Assembly (NCBI RefSeq): GCF_022846615.1
Contig: NZ_AP025637.1
Coordinates: 3,745,001-3,809,000, forward strand
Direction: 5' to 3'
Source of the DNA: Roseomonas fluvialis
Lineage (GTDB): Bacteria > Pseudomonadota > Alphaproteobacteria > Acetobacterales > Acetobacteraceae
Length of the DNA stretch: 64,000 bases
Position 1 is the stretch's first letter, and every line of letters starts with the position of its first letter. The notes beneath the pieces are model-generated. The model was not told the DNA's origin, did no database searches, and saw only the letters and a program-made list of their open reading frames with translations. Of this stretch, positions 17,056 to 25,892 are shown in pieces. The position numbers and the translations under genes were made by a program.

Positions 17056-17874
17056 TTATTCCGTGAGCGGCCCCGGCCCGGCCACGGCCTGGATATAGCG
17101 CTCGACGCTCGTCCGCACCGCGGCCTTGCCGCCGGCCGGGATCACCCGGTCCCACCAGGCGCCGTAGACCGCATCGTAGTCGAGGCCCTCCAGCACCGCG
17201 CCCATGCGCGCAACCTCGGCCGCAGGCAGCGGCACCCAGTTCGGGAAGGACCACATGAAGGATACATGCCGCCGGTCCGGCGTGACCGAGGCGATGTCCC
17301 CGGTGAGGATCGCCCCCTGCCCGGCCGCCCAGTGCAGGATCGTTCCGCCGGCATAGTGCCCACCCAGGCGGTGCAGCGTCACGCCCGGCAGCACGCCGTG
17401 CGCCTCGCCCTCCCAGAAGCGGATCGCGGGATCGGGGCGCATCACCCAGCGACGGTCGGCGGCGTGCAGCAGGACCGGGCAGTCGAAGGCGCGCGCCCAT
17501 TCCACCATCGACGCGTAGTAGTGCGGATGGCTGATGGCGATGGCGCTGATGCCCCCCAGCGCCTTCACGATCGCGACAGTCGCGGGGTCGAGCAGCGCGA
17601 CGCAGTCCCACAGGACGTTGCCGGCGGGCGTGCGCACCAGCAGCGCGCGCTGGGCGATGCCGAAATCGGGGAACATGCCGCAGCCGAGCAGGTCGGGCGC
17701 CACCTCCCGCCAACCGATCGCGTGGCGGCGGGCCAGCGCGTCCATCGTGGTCCATTGCTGGCCCGCGGCCGGCACCCATTGCCGCGGGTCCTCGCAGATC
17801 GCGCAGGAGGATGGCGGGGCGGCGGCGGGCGCGTGCTGCGTGCCGCAGGTGGCGCAGATGAAGGCGGTGCTCAT
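17056..17874 (-). CDS. metallo-beta-lactamase-fold protein with N-terminal zinc ribbon
   Basis: A 272-residue protein. Residues 1-30 form a small ribbon with Cys7, Cys10, Cys24 and Cys27 (CATC and CAIC). The rest is a metallo-beta-lactamase fold: SHPHYYASMVEW stands in place of the canonical HxHxDH, LGGHYAGG carries the next His, and ILTGDIASVTPD the bridging Asp. The first motif keeps two His but not the Asp-His, so metal binding may be mononuclear or altered. Its start overlaps the stop of the DsbA-like gene by 4 bp, so a shared redox or thiol role is possible but unproven. Substrate is unknown. Confidence 0.8.
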   Translation of the reverse strand: MSTAFICATCGTQHAPAAAPPSSCAICEDPRQWVPAAGQQWTTMDALARRHAIGWREVAPDLLGCGMFPDFGIAQRALLVRTPAGNVLWDCVALLDPATVAIVKALGGISAIAISHPHYYASMVEWARAFDCPVLLHAADRRWVMRPDPAIRFWEGEAHGVLPGVTLHRLGGHYAGGTILHWAAGQGAILTGDIASVTPDRRHVSFMWSFPNWVPLPAAEVARMGAVLEGLDYDAVYGAWWDRVIPAGGKAAVRTSVERYIQAVAGPGPLTE

Positions 17875-18605
17875 CGCGGCCGCTGTCGCTGCTCGGCGAC
17901 CAGGCGTTCGAGCTGCGCCAGGGGCAGCGCGCCGGTGATCAGCGTGTCACCCACCACGATCGCCGGCGTGCCGTCGATCTGCAGGGCGCGGGAGAGTGCG
18001 AGGTTGGCCTCGAGCCGGCGCTGGATGGCCGGGTCGTCCATCTCGCGCAGCAGGCGCGGCACATCGAGGCCGGCGCGTTGCGCCTCGGCGCGGATCGCCG
18101 CCTCGGTCGCCTCGCCGCGGTTGCGCATCAGCGCATCGTGCAGCTCGGAGTATTTGCCCTGGCGCTGCGCGGCCAGCAGCGCGCGAGCCGCGAAGACGCT
18201 CTGCGGACCCAGGATCGGGATGTCCTTCAGCACGACACGGACGTTCCGGTCGCGGCTGACCAGTTGCTCCATGTCCTCGTGCAGGCGCTTGCAGTAGGGG
18301 CAGCGGACGTCGAAGAACTCGACGATGCTGACATCGCCGCGCGGGTTGCCGCGGATCGGGTCGGCGGCGGTGTCGAACAGCGCGGCGCGGTGCTGCGCGA
18401 TGCCGACCCGCTGGGCCTCGGTCCGCTCACGCTCCTCGGCGGCCTGGATGGCGGCGAAGGCATCGCGCAGGATGGACGGGTCGCGCCGCAGCGCCTCCCG
18501 CAGGATGCCCACAATCTCCTCGCGCTGCGCATCGCTGAAGGACTGCGCCATCGCGCGCCCGGCGAACACGGCGCCGGCGGCGGCCAGCAGGAAGGAACGT
18601 CGCAA
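17871..18605 (-). CDS. DsbA family thiol-disulphide oxidoreductase (ScsC/Com1-like)
   Basis: A 244-residue periplasmic thioredoxin-fold protein. A signal peptide (1-20, ending RAMA) is followed by a helical N-terminal extension (about 22-75), as in oligomeric ScsC/Com1-type proteins. The active site is Cys102-Pro-Tyr-Cys105 (FFDVRCPYC), and the cis-Pro loop is DGTPAIVVG. The start is TTG at 18605, chosen because GGAGA lies six bases upstream, the signal peptide begins there, and no ATG lies nearby in frame. It is translationally coupled to the metallo-beta-lactamase-fold gene downstream. It probably isomerises or oxidises disulphides in exported proteins. Confidence 0.87.
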   Translation of the reverse strand: MRRSFLLAAAGAVFAGRAMAQSFSDAQREEIVGILREALRRDPSILRDAFAAIQAAEERERTEAQRVGIAQHRAALFDTAADPIRGNPRGDVSIVEFFDVRCPYCKRLHEDMEQLVSRDRNVRVVLKDIPILGPQSVFAARALLAAQRQGKYSELHDALMRNRGEATEAAIRAEAQRAGLDVPRLLREMDDPAIQRRLEANLALSRALQIDGTPAIVVGDTLITGALPLAQLERLVAEQRQRPR

Positions 18606-18908
18606 GGGCTTCTCCCGGCGCGATGGCGCCCGATGGTCGCGCGGATCCGCGCAGGCGACAGGCCTGCCCGGCCGACGCCGTGACCCAGAATGGGGGCTGC
18701 GGCGGCTGTGCTCAACACCCCAGGCAGCTGCCGGTTGCCGGTCGGGGCGAAGGCGTCTATGGCCGGGGCGGAACAGCCGCGGCATGCGGATCGGAAGCGA
18801 CGGGCCTGACCAAGGGGGCATTGGCCGGGGCCGCGGCTTCCATCGGCCGCACCGCATCGAACCGCCCGCGGGGCGGGCTGCGCATCAGGGGAGGCCGGGA
18901 GCCGGGCC
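18606..18908. other. 303-bp divergent intergenic region
   Basis: This gap separates the DsbA-like and GGT-like genes, which point away from each other. I see no convincing small gene, tRNA or terminator. It should hold both promoters. Near its right end GGGGAGG and GGGAG lie before the ATG at 18909. No clear -35/-10 pair could be picked in this very GC-rich stretch. Confidence 0.5.
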
Positions 18909-20288
18909 ATGACGACCACCACCATTCGCGGCACGGACGGCATCGCCAGGCACGGGCGCGCATCGCGGCGCCTGGCGCTGCTGCTGGCCGCCTTGCTGCC
19001 CGGGTGTTCGAGCCTCGGTTCCATGGTGCCCTCCTTCGGCGGGGCGCCCTCGGTGCCGCTCGGCACGCCGGGCAACGTGACCGGCTTCCTGGGCGGCGTG
19101 GCGGCCGACGAACCCCGCGCGGCGATCGTGGCGCGCGAGATCCTGTCCTCCGGCGGGTCGGCGGTGGATGCGGCGGTGGCGGGCGCCTTCACGATGGCGG
19201 TCACGCTGCCCTCGCGCGCCGGCCTGGGCGGCGGCGGCGCCTGCCTGGTTTACAGCGCCGGCCGGCGCGAGGTGGAGGCGGTGGTCTTCCCGGCCGGCGC
19301 GCGCACCGAATTGCCGCCGGGCACCGACCGACCGGCCGCGGTGCCGATGATGGCGCGCGGGCTGTTCCTGCTGCACACCCGCGGCGGGCGCCTGCGCTTC
19401 GAACAGCTGGTCCGCCCGGCCGAGGACCTGGCGCGCCAGGGCACCGAGATCAGCCGCGCCTTCGCCGACGACCTGGCGGTGGTGGCAGCGCCGCTGCTGA
19501 CCGACCCGAATGCCCGGCGCGTCTTTGGCAGCCCGGGCGGCGGGCCGCTGCGCGCCGGCGAACGGATGACGCAACTCGACCTCGGCGCGACGCTGGCGCA
19601 GCTGCGCAACGGCGGGGTGGGCGAATTGTACCAGGGTCCGCTGTCGCAGCGCGTGGCCGAGGCCTCGCTGCTGGCCGGCGGCGGCCTGACCGAGGCGGAC
19701 CTGCGCGCCGGGCGCGCCGACGCGACACAGGCGGTGCGCGTGGTGGCGGGCGCCGACCTGGTGCATTTCCTGCCGGCCTCGGGCGATGCGGGGGCGGGCA
19801 CGGCGGGGGCCTTCCAGGCGGCACTTGGTGGTTCGCTGCCGGCGGCGGGCGGCGCGCCGGTTGGCGCGCAGGCCGGGCTCGTCACGGTCGACCCGCAAGG
19901 CAATGCGGTGGCCTGCGCCTTCACCATGAACAACCTGTTCGGCACCGGACGCGTGCTGCCGGAGATCGGCATCCTGCTGGCGGCGGCGCCGTCGGGCAGT
20001 GTTTCGCCGGCGCCGCTGGCGGTGGCCGTTGCCACGCGCGGGGATCTGCGCGGCTTCCGCGCGGCCAGCGCCGGGACGGGCCAGCAGGAGGCCGGCGCCG
20101 CGGCGGCCGGGGCGATGGCGGCGGCCTTGCGGCGCACGCCGATGGCGGATGCCTTCACGGCCATCCCGCAGCCCGGGCGCGGTCTGGTGATCTCGTGCCC
20201 CGGCTATGCGCCGGGCAGCACGGCCACCTGCACCGGCGGGGCGGACCCGCGCGGCGGCGGTGTTGCGATTGGCAGCTTCGCGCGGTGA
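18909..20288 (+). CDS. gamma-glutamyltransferase-like lipoprotein lacking the catalytic threonine
   Basis: A 459-residue Ntn-hydrolase relative. Residues 20-33 form a lipoprotein signal with lipobox LLPGC (lipidated Cys33). The GGT large-subunit start is recognisable (SSGGSAVDAAVAGAFTMAV, then LPSRAGLGGGG). Where active enzymes have the self-cleavage site Thr-Thr-His-x-Ser-Val-x-Asp, this protein reads QAGLVTVD (321-328) followed by GNAVACAFTMN and FGTG. The nucleophile Thr and its His are therefore absent. It is also shorter than typical GGTs (about 550-580). It is probably an envelope protein that binds glutathione-like ligands or has no enzymatic role. The aminotransferase follows 127 bp downstream. 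Confidence 0.8.
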   Translation: MTTTTIRGTDGIARHGRASRRLALLLAALLPGCSSLGSMVPSFGGAPSVPLGTPGNVTGFLGGVAADEPRAAIVAREILSSGGSAVDAAVAGAFTMAVTLPSRAGLGGGGACLVYSAGRREVEAVVFPAGARTELPPGTDRPAAVPMMARGLFLLHTRGGRLRFEQLVRPAEDLARQGTEISRAFADDLAVVAAPLLTDPNARRVFGSPGGGPLRAGERMTQLDLGATLAQLRNGGVGELYQGPLSQRVAEASLLAGGGLTEADLRAGRADATQAVRVVAGADLVHFLPASGDAGAGTAGAFQAALGGSLPAAGGAPVGAQAGLVTVDPQGNAVACAFTMNNLFGTGRVLPEIGILLAAAPSGSVSPAPLAVAVATRGDLRGFRAASAGTGQQEAGAAAAGAMAAALRRTPMADAFTAIPQPGRGLVISCPGYAPGSTATCTGGADPRGGGVAIGSFAR

Positions 20289-20323
20289 CGCGCGAGAGTG
20301 TCGGCCGCGCGGTGACGCGCGAG
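20279..20323. repeat. 18-bp perfect direct repeat spanning the GGT-like stop codon
   Basis: CGCGCGGTGACGCGCGAG occurs at 20279-20296 and again at 20306-20323, a 27-bp period. The first copy contains the TGA of the GGT-like gene. Each copy is itself partly palindromic. It could be a local slippage duplication. Confidence 0.6.
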
Positions 20324-20415
20324 GAAGCTGCCGGTGCGCGGACACGCCGCTGCTTATGGCGCGCCGCCACACGCAACCGACGCAAGCGCCCCACACGCGC
20401 CGGCGCGGGGCCGCG

Positions 20416-21579
20416 ATGAAGGTCGGCCGCGCCGGCAGCGCCCCGCCCTTTCTGGTGATGGACGTGATCGCCGCGGCCAATGCCCGCGCGGCATCCCTGC
20501 CGCCCGGCGCGCCCGGCATCATCCGCATGGAGGTCGGCCAGCCCGGCACCGGCGCCCCGCGCGGCGCGGCCGAGGCCGCAATCCGCGCGCTGCAGGCAGG
20601 GGCGCCCATGGGCTATACGGAAGCCTTCGGCCTGCCTTCGCTGCGCGCGCGCATCGCCCGGCACTACCAGGATCGCTACGGCACGACCGTGGACCCGGCC
20701 CGCATCGCGGTGACGGTGGGCGCCTCGGGCGCGTTTCCGCTGGCCTTCCTGGCGGCCTTCGACCCCGGCGACCGCGTGGCGATGGCCGCGCCCTTCTACC
20801 CGCCCTATGCGAATATCCTGACCGCGCTCGGCATGACGCCGGTGCTGCTGCCCTGCGATGCCACCACGCGATTCCAGCCGACCATCGCCATGCTGGAACG
20901 GATGGACCCGCGCCCGCAGGGTTTGATCGTGGCCAGCCCGTGCAACCCGGCGGGCACCATGCTGGCGCCCGAAGACCTCGCCGCGATCGCGCGCTGGTGC
21001 CACGCGAACGGCGTGCGGCTGGTGAGCGACGAGATCTATCACGGCCTGACCTGGGGCACGGTGGCCGAGAGCACCGCCGCGGGGTTCAGCGACAGCGCCG
21101 TGGTGGTGAATTCCTTCTCGAAATACTGGTCCATGACCGGCTGGCGCGTCGGCTGGCTGCTGTTGCCCGAGGACCTGGTCCGCCCGGTCGAATGCCTGGC
21201 GCAGAACATGTTCATCAGCGCGCCGCACATCGCCCAGGTGGCGGCCGAGGCAGCGATGGACTGCACCGACGAACTGGAAGCCAACAAGGCCGCCTATGCC
21301 CGCAGCCGGGCCGCGCTGCTGGAGGGCCTGCCACGCGCCGGCTTCACCAACATCGCCGCCGCAGACGGCGCCTTCTACCTGTGGTGCGACGTGGGTCACC
21401 TGACCAACGACAGCGCCGAATTCTGCGCCCGGATGCTTGACCAGGCGGGGATCGCGGCCACCACCGGGCTCGACTTCGACCGCGATCGCGGCAGCCGCTT
21501 CCTGCGCTTCTCCTACTGCGGGACCGAGGGCGACATGGCGGTCGCACCCGGTCGGCTCGCTGCCTGGCTGCGACCGTAG
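20416..21579 (+). CDS. pyridoxal-phosphate aminotransferase, class I/II
   Basis: A 387-residue cytosolic aspartate-aminotransferase-fold enzyme. Visible PLP contacts are Asn177 (SPCNPAGT), Asp205 and Tyr208 (SDEIYHG), Schiff-base Lys236 (NSFSKYWSMTGWR) and Arg244 of the same motif; the C-terminal carboxylate-binding Arg lies in FLRFSYCG. The motif pattern fits the branch containing MalY/PatB-like and generic aspartate/tyrosine aminotransferases. I chose ATG 20416; an in-frame ATG 60 bp upstream would add a basic, family-atypical tail. The amino donor is unknown. Confidence 0.92.
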   Translation: MKVGRAGSAPPFLVMDVIAAANARAASLPPGAPGIIRMEVGQPGTGAPRGAAEAAIRALQAGAPMGYTEAFGLPSLRARIARHYQDRYGTTVDPARIAVTVGASGAFPLAFLAAFDPGDRVAMAAPFYPPYANILTALGMTPVLLPCDATTRFQPTIAMLERMDPRPQGLIVASPCNPAGTMLAPEDLAAIARWCHANGVRLVSDEIYHGLTWGTVAESTAAGFSDSAVVVNSFSKYWSMTGWRVGWLLLPEDLVRPVECLAQNMFISAPHIAQVAAEAAMDCTDELEANKAAYARSRAALLEGLPRAGFTNIAAADGAFYLWCDVGHLTNDSAEFCARMLDQAGIAATTGLDFDRDRGSRFLRFSYCGTEGDMAVAPGRLAAWLRP

Positions 21580-21738
21580 GCAGGGCGGCGGCCGGACGGC
21601 ATCATCAGGACGCGCCGCGATGCCCCGGCGACGAACAGCGGGCGGCGTAACCCCGCGCCGGATCGCCCGGATGCTGCGCCCGGGCGCGCTTCGCCCGGCG
21701 CCGAAGCGTCGCGGCGTGAAGCACGCTAGCCTCGCGCC

Positions 21739-22455
21739 GTGACCGACCCCACCGCCCCCGGCCCGCTCGCCGCCACCGCCGCGTTGATGGCCGACCCGTC
21801 GCGCGCACGCATGCTCGCCGCGCTGATGGGTGGGCAGGCGCTGACCGCGGGCGAATTGGGGCGCATCGGCGGCGTGGCAGCCGCGACGGCCAGCGGCCAT
21901 CTGGTGCGCCTGGCCGATGGCGGGCTGCTGGCGGTCCATGCCCAGGGGCGCCACCGCTACTACCGCTTGGCCTCCGAGGAAGTCGCCGCGGCCATCGAGG
22001 CGCTGGGCGGGTTGGCCGCCCGCCTCGCGTCGCCCACGCGGCAATGGAAGCATAGCGAGGCGGCGCGCGAGGCCAGGCTGTGCTGGAACCACCTGGCCGG
22101 ACGGCTCGGCGTGGCAGTGCATCAGCGCCTGACCGGTCAGGGCTGGCTGACGCCGGCTGCGGGTGGATGGGATGCCTCGGCCGAAGGGCGCGAGCGCCTT
22201 GCCGCGACCGGGGTCGACATCGAGCGCGCCGCCGCCGCGCGGCATTTCGCCTGCGACTGCATGGACTGGAGCGAACGCCGCCCGCACCTCGCCGGCGGGC
22301 TGGGGCGCGAGATGGCAAGCGCCTGGATGGAGCGCGGCTGGCTGCGCCGCCTCGCCGCCACGGGCGAGGGCGACATCCTGGCTCGCCGCCGCCTGTCCCT
22401 GACGCCGGAGGGCGCACGCGGGCTGCATGAGGGCCTCGGGATCGCGCTGCGGTGA
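21739..22455 (+). CDS. ArsR-type winged-helix regulator with C-terminal Cys-rich domain
   Basis: A 238-residue transcription factor starting with GTG. Residues 10-85 form an ArsR winged helix (SRARMLAALMGGQALTAGEL, then ATASGHLVRLADGGLL and QGRHRYYRLA). The C-terminal half (about 95-238) ends in a conserved block with His228 region after FACDCMDWSERRPHLAGGLG, whose two cysteines and acidic residue suggest a metal or electrophile sensor. It lies 130 bp upstream of an MFS transporter on the same strand, so control of that exporter is the simplest proposal. ArsR proteins usually repress until ligand binds. Confidence 0.88.
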   Translation: MTDPTAPGPLAATAALMADPSRARMLAALMGGQALTAGELGRIGGVAAATASGHLVRLADGGLLAVHAQGRHRYYRLASEEVAAAIEALGGLAARLASPTRQWKHSEAAREARLCWNHLAGRLGVAVHQRLTGQGWLTPAAGGWDASAEGRERLAATGVDIERAAAARHFACDCMDWSERRPHLAGGLGREMASAWMERGWLRRLAATGEGDILARRRLSLTPEGARGLHEGLGIALR

Positions 22456-22585
22456 GACGGCGCGCGCTCCGAAATGGCGCCGGCGCCCTGGCGGGTGCGC
22501 TTGCGCGGCGGCTGAGCACGGCCATCCCGCCGCCTCGGCGCACCTCCCGTCGCCAACGCCGGCGCGCCACGTCGACAGCCGCCCG

Positions 22586-23806
22586 ATGACAGCCGCGGTC
22601 GCGATGATGGCGGCGATCGCCGCGATGACGGGGCTTTCGCAGTTCCACCGCGCCGCGCTCGGCGTGGTGGCGCCGGACCTTTCGGCCGACCTCGCGCTGA
22701 GCCCGGCCGTGCTGGGGGCGGCGAACGGGATGTTCTTTGCCGCGCTGCTGGTGGCGCAGGTGCCGGTCGGCATCGCGCTGGACCGTGCCGGGCCGCGTCG
22801 CACGGTGGGCGCGCTGACCGGGATCGCGGTGCTCGGCGCGGCCTGCCAGGCCTTCGCGACCGACGGCACCACGCTGCTGGCGGCGCGTTTCCTGGTCGGG
22901 TTGGGCAGCGCGGCGTCGTTCATGGCGGCGGTGGTGCTGTGTGCGCGCTGGTACTCGGGCGCGGCGATGACGCTGGCGCTGTCGCGGGTGTTTGCACTGT
23001 CGCAACTCGGCATCCTGCTGGCGGGGGCGCCGCTGGCGGCGCTGGCGGGGTTGGTGGGGTGGCGTGGGGCGCTGGGCGCGTCCGCGCTGCTGACGGCGGC
23101 CTGCGGGATGGTGTGGTGGCGCCTGGTACGCGACGACCCACCCGACCGCCCGCCCCCGCCCCGCAAGGCCGAGACGCTGCGCGAGGCGCTGGTCGGCCAG
23201 GTCTCGATCTGGCGCCTGCCGGGGCTGCCGCGCGTGCTGTCGATGCACCTGGTGGCCTATGCGGCCGCAGCGACGGTTTTGGGGCTCTGGGCCGGGCCGT
23301 ATCTGGCCGATGTGCATGGGCTGGATGCGGCGGGGCGCGGCTGGGTGCTGGCGGCGATGGGCGTGGCGATGCCGGCGGGGCTGCTGGCGGTCGGGCCGCT
23401 CGAACGCCGCTTCGCGCCACGGCGTCGGATCGTCACGGCGGGGGCGCTGCTGTCGGCGGCGATGCTGGGCGGGCTGGCGGCTTGGCCGGGGGCGCCGCTG
23501 GGCGGGGCGGTGCTGCTGCTGGTGCTGCTGGTGCTTTTCTCCGCCTATCCGGTCCTGGTGGTGGCCGAGGCGCGCAGCCTGTTCCCCGACCATTTGGTCG
23601 GGCGCGGGGCAACCACGGTGAACCTGGCGCAGGTGCTGGGCTCGGCGCTGCTTCCGATGCTGGTGGGCGCGGTGGTGGGGCTGTTCCCGGAGGTCGGGGC
23701 CGCGCGGCCGGAGGCGGCGTACCGGGCCGGCTTCGGCGTGCTGGGCATGGCGCTGCTGGCGGGTGTTGTGGGGTGGCTGGCGCTGCCGCGCGGGGCGGCG
23801 CGGTAG
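22586..23806 (+). CDS. MFS transporter
   Basis: A 406-residue major facilitator with about twelve hydrophobic segments. The motif between helices 2 and 3 appears as GIALDRAGPRRTVG (D-R-x-G-x-R-R), and the central cytoplasmic loop has PPDRPPPPRKAE. N-terminal FHRAALGVVAPDL is like the nitrate/nitrite or sugar-phosphate branches, but the substrate cannot be assigned. I chose ATG 22586 because it starts directly at the first membrane helix. It follows the ArsR regulator and probably shares its transcript or is its target. Confidence 0.9.
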   Translation: MTAAVAMMAAIAAMTGLSQFHRAALGVVAPDLSADLALSPAVLGAANGMFFAALLVAQVPVGIALDRAGPRRTVGALTGIAVLGAACQAFATDGTTLLAARFLVGLGSAASFMAAVVLCARWYSGAAMTLALSRVFALSQLGILLAGAPLAALAGLVGWRGALGASALLTAACGMVWWRLVRDDPPDRPPPPRKAETLREALVGQVSIWRLPGLPRVLSMHLVAYAAAATVLGLWAGPYLADVHGLDAAGRGWVLAAMGVAMPAGLLAVGPLERRFAPRRRIVTAGALLSAAMLGGLAAWPGAPLGGAVLLLVLLVLFSAYPVLVVAEARSLFPDHLVGRGATTVNLAQVLGSALLPMLVGAVVGLFPEVGAARPEAAYRAGFGVLGMALLAGVVGWLALPRGAAR

Positions 23807-23849
23807 CGCGGCGGCCGCCCGCGCACCGGCGCGCGACGCTCCGCTCCGC

Positions 23850-24911
23850 CTAAGGTAGCAGCGCCTGCGCTTCGGCCCAGAGCCTTGCCGTGAGCTCGGC
23901 GGCGGGCTGTGCCTGCGCCAGCGGAGCACCCTGCCCCGCCCACATCTGCATCGCTGCCGGATCGCCCGCTGCCTCGGCCGCGGCGCGCACCGGCGCAAAC
24001 AGCGCGCGCTGCACCGGATAGGGTGCCGCAGGCGGCGCGGGCGCGCGCACCACGGCGTTGGCGATGCCGCGCCCGAGCCGGCCGGAGAAGATGCGCGTCA
24101 GCATCGTGCCCTCGGGCTCTGCGGCCGCGATCGCCTCCGCCCAGGCCGGCGCGATCGCGGCCTCGGGGCATCGCAGGAAGCCGGTGCCGACCTGCACCGC
24201 GCTGGCGCCGAGGGTGAGCGCCGCCGCGACGCCGCGCGCATCGGCAATGCCCCCGGTCGCGACAACCGGCACGTCGAGCGTATCCGCAAGGCGCGGAATG
24301 AGCGCGAGGCTTCCCGTGAGTTGCGCCTCCGCCGCCGTGGCGTCGAAGGCGCCACGATGCCCACCGGCCTCGGCGCCCTGCGCCACGATGGCGTCGGCGC
24401 CGGCGGCCACCGCGGCGCGCGCCTCGGCCAGCGTGGTCGCACAGGCAAACCAAGCGATGCCACGCGCCTTCGCCGCGGCGACGAAATCGGGCGGAAAGAC
24501 ACCCATGATCGACGAGACCACGGCGGGTCCCGCCTCGAGGATAGCAACGCATTGCGCTGCGAAGTCGGGCAGCAAGGGGCCGTCGGGGATCGCGGGCTTC
24601 GGCCCGTAGCCGGCCAGGAATTCGGCCATCGCCGCTTCGCGCGCCGCATCGCGCCGCGGCGGTGGGTCGGGGATCCAGATGTTCATCTGGAACGCGCCGT
24701 TCGACTGCGCACGGAAGTTGCGCGCCCAGTCCAGGATGCCGCCCGGCGTCGTCATCAGCGCGCCATGCGCGCCCATGCCGCCGGCATTCGCCACAGCGGC
24801 GGACAAGGCGGGTGCGGCGACACCCGCCATGGGTGCCAGCAGGATCGGCAGGCGCAGCCCGAAGCGCGCACAGAACGCGGCGGCGCGGGCGCGGGCGGCA
24901 GGGGCGCTCAT
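23850..24911 (-). CDS. nitronate monooxygenase / 2-nitropropane dioxygenase family
   Basis: A 353-residue FMN-dependent TIM-barrel enzyme that oxidises toxic alkyl nitronates, such as propionate 3-nitronate. Visible family blocks are [20 protein letters not shown] with GGMGAHGAL near the N-terminus, [13 protein letters not shown] (flavin phosphate and catalytic His loop), and [20 protein letters not shown] with [13 protein letters not shown] at the phosphate site. The His in GGHRG corresponds to the catalytic base. The gene is convergent with the MFS gene and divergent from rnhB (116-bp gap), with no partner evident. Confidence 0.93.
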   Translation of the reverse strand: MSAPAARARAAAFCARFGLRLPILLAPMAGVAAPALSAAVANAGGMGAHGALMTTPGGILDWARNFRAQSNGAFQMNIWIPDPPPRRDAAREAAMAEFLAGYGPKPAIPDGPLLPDFAAQCVAILEAGPAVVSSIMGVFPPDFVAAAKARGIAWFACATTLAEARAAVAAGADAIVAQGAEAGGHRGAFDATAAEAQLTGSLALIPRLADTLDVPVVATGGIADARGVAAALTLGASAVQVGTGFLRCPEAAIAPAWAEAIAAAEPEGTMLTRIFSGRLGRGIANAVVRAPAPPAAPYPVQRALFAPVRAAAEAAGDPAAMQMWAGQGAPLAQAQPAAELTARLWAEAQALLP

Positions 24912-25027
24912 GGTGCGGCTGGCTTTCCTCGGCTCGGCGGCGGGTGTCGACTATGCGCGCGGCGTGGCCGTAGCGCGAGGTGCGGCCCGCACTGGCGCCG
25001 CGCATGGGCACGGATAGGATGCGCGCC

Positions 25028-25642
25028 ATGCCCGACTTCGCCATCGAATCGCAGCAGCAGGGCCGCGTCGCCGGGATCGACGAGGCCGGGCGTGGGCCGC
25101 TCGCCGGCCCGGTGGTGGCCGCGGCGGTGGTGTTCCTGCACGCTCCGCCCAGCGCGCTGGCGGCGTTGATTGACGATTCCAAGCGGCTCACGGCAGGCCG
25201 GCGCGAGGCCGCCTTCGCCGCCCTGCGCCAGGCGGCACGGGACGGTTTGTTGGAGTGCGCCGTGGGCGCCGCCTCGGTCGACGAGATCGGCCGATTGAAC
25301 ATCCTGCGCGCGACGCATCTCGCGATGGTGCGCGCGGTGGCGCGGCTGCGGCAGGTGCCCGACCTCGCGCTGGTGGATGGCAACCGGGGCCCGGCGCTGT
25401 CGTGCCAGGTGCGCTGCCTCGTGGGCGGGGATGGGTTGTCACTGTCGATCGCGGCGGCGTCGATCCTGGCCAAGGTGGTGCGGGATCGGGCAATGGCGCG
25501 GCTCGATCCGCGCTGGCCCGGCTATGGCTTCGCGCGGCATGCCGGGTACCCCACCGCGGCGCATCGGGATGCCCTGGCGCGGCTTGGTCCGACGCCGCAT
25601 CACCGGCGCGGCTTCGGCCCGGTCGACGATCTGTTCCGCTGA
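25028..25642 (+). CDS. rnhB: ribonuclease HII
   Basis: A 204-residue enzyme that nicks RNA in RNA-DNA hybrids and removes single ribonucleotides from DNA. The catalytic [17 protein letters not shown] motif is at the N-terminus (about 14-30); the further acidic residues appear in LVDGN and in [13 protein letters not shown], followed by [16 protein letters not shown] chose ATG 25028, which starts just before the conserved core; ATG 25004 would add eight residues. ccrM lies downstream on the same strand, an arrangement shared with other alphaproteobacteria, but with its own promoter 220 bp on. Confidence 0.96.
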   Translation: MPDFAIESQQQGRVAGIDEAGRGPLAGPVVAAAVVFLHAPPSALAALIDDSKRLTAGRREAAFAALRQAARDGLLECAVGAASVDEIGRLNILRATHLAMVRAVARLRQVPDLALVDGNRGPALSCQVRCLVGGDGLSLSIAAASILAKVVRDRAMARLDPRWPGYGFARHAGYPTAAHRDALARLGPTPHHRRGFGPVDDLFR

Positions 25643-25662
25643 GCACGCGCGCCTCGCGCCCG

Positions 25663-25720
25663 GCGGATCGAGGCCCTGCGCCCGTTCGGGAGTGCACGGC
25701 GCGATCGCGCCCGGACCATC
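25663..25720 (+). repeat. dispersed intergenic repeat, copy B
   Basis: Starting 20 bp after the rnhB stop, this 58-bp element matches 3496-3552 and the reverse complement of 10855-10911. Shared blocks are GCGGATC, CGGGAG-Y-GCAC-R-GCGCGA, CGCGCCC and ACCATC. The remaining 25721-25863 is GC-rich with a GCGCGCAAGCCA stretch also found near copy A (3580-3591), but no gene. Confidence 0.5.
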
Positions 25721-25863
25721 AGCGGCGTGGGGTGTGCCCGCGCGTGACGCGAAGGCCCGCCAATCGAGGGCAAGGCCAACCGGATCGCGCAGCGTTGCGG
25801 GTGTGCATGGCGCGCAAGCCAGGCGCGCGGATGGGCGCGCCGGCCGCTGCGGCAAGCCAATTC

Positions 25864-25892
25864 TTGACCTACCGAGTCGCACAAGCGATTCT
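25864..25892 (+). promoter_or_regulatory. ccrM promoter with two GANTC methylation sites
   Basis: A sigma70-like pair is visible: -35 TTGACC (25864-25869), a 17-bp spacer, and -10 GATTCT (25887-25892), about 30 bp before the ccrM start. Two GANTC sites fall inside it: GAGTC (25874-25878) in the spacer and GATTC (25887-25891) within the -10 box. CcrM methylates GANTC, and in Caulobacter GANTC sites in the ccrM leader feed back on its expression. The promoter positions are read by eye. Confidence 0.6.

Noticed and set aside
17056-17874. Idea that the zinc-ribbon metallo-beta-lactamase protein is a rubredoxin-fused enzyme
   Set aside because: The two CxxC pairs are only 13 residues apart and lack rubredoxin's CPxC-GxxYD patterns; a simple zinc ribbon fits better.
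20155-23166. 1003-residue antisense open frame over the aminotransferase, ArsR and MFS genes
   Set aside because: No domain features; arises from scarcity of stop codons at high GC.
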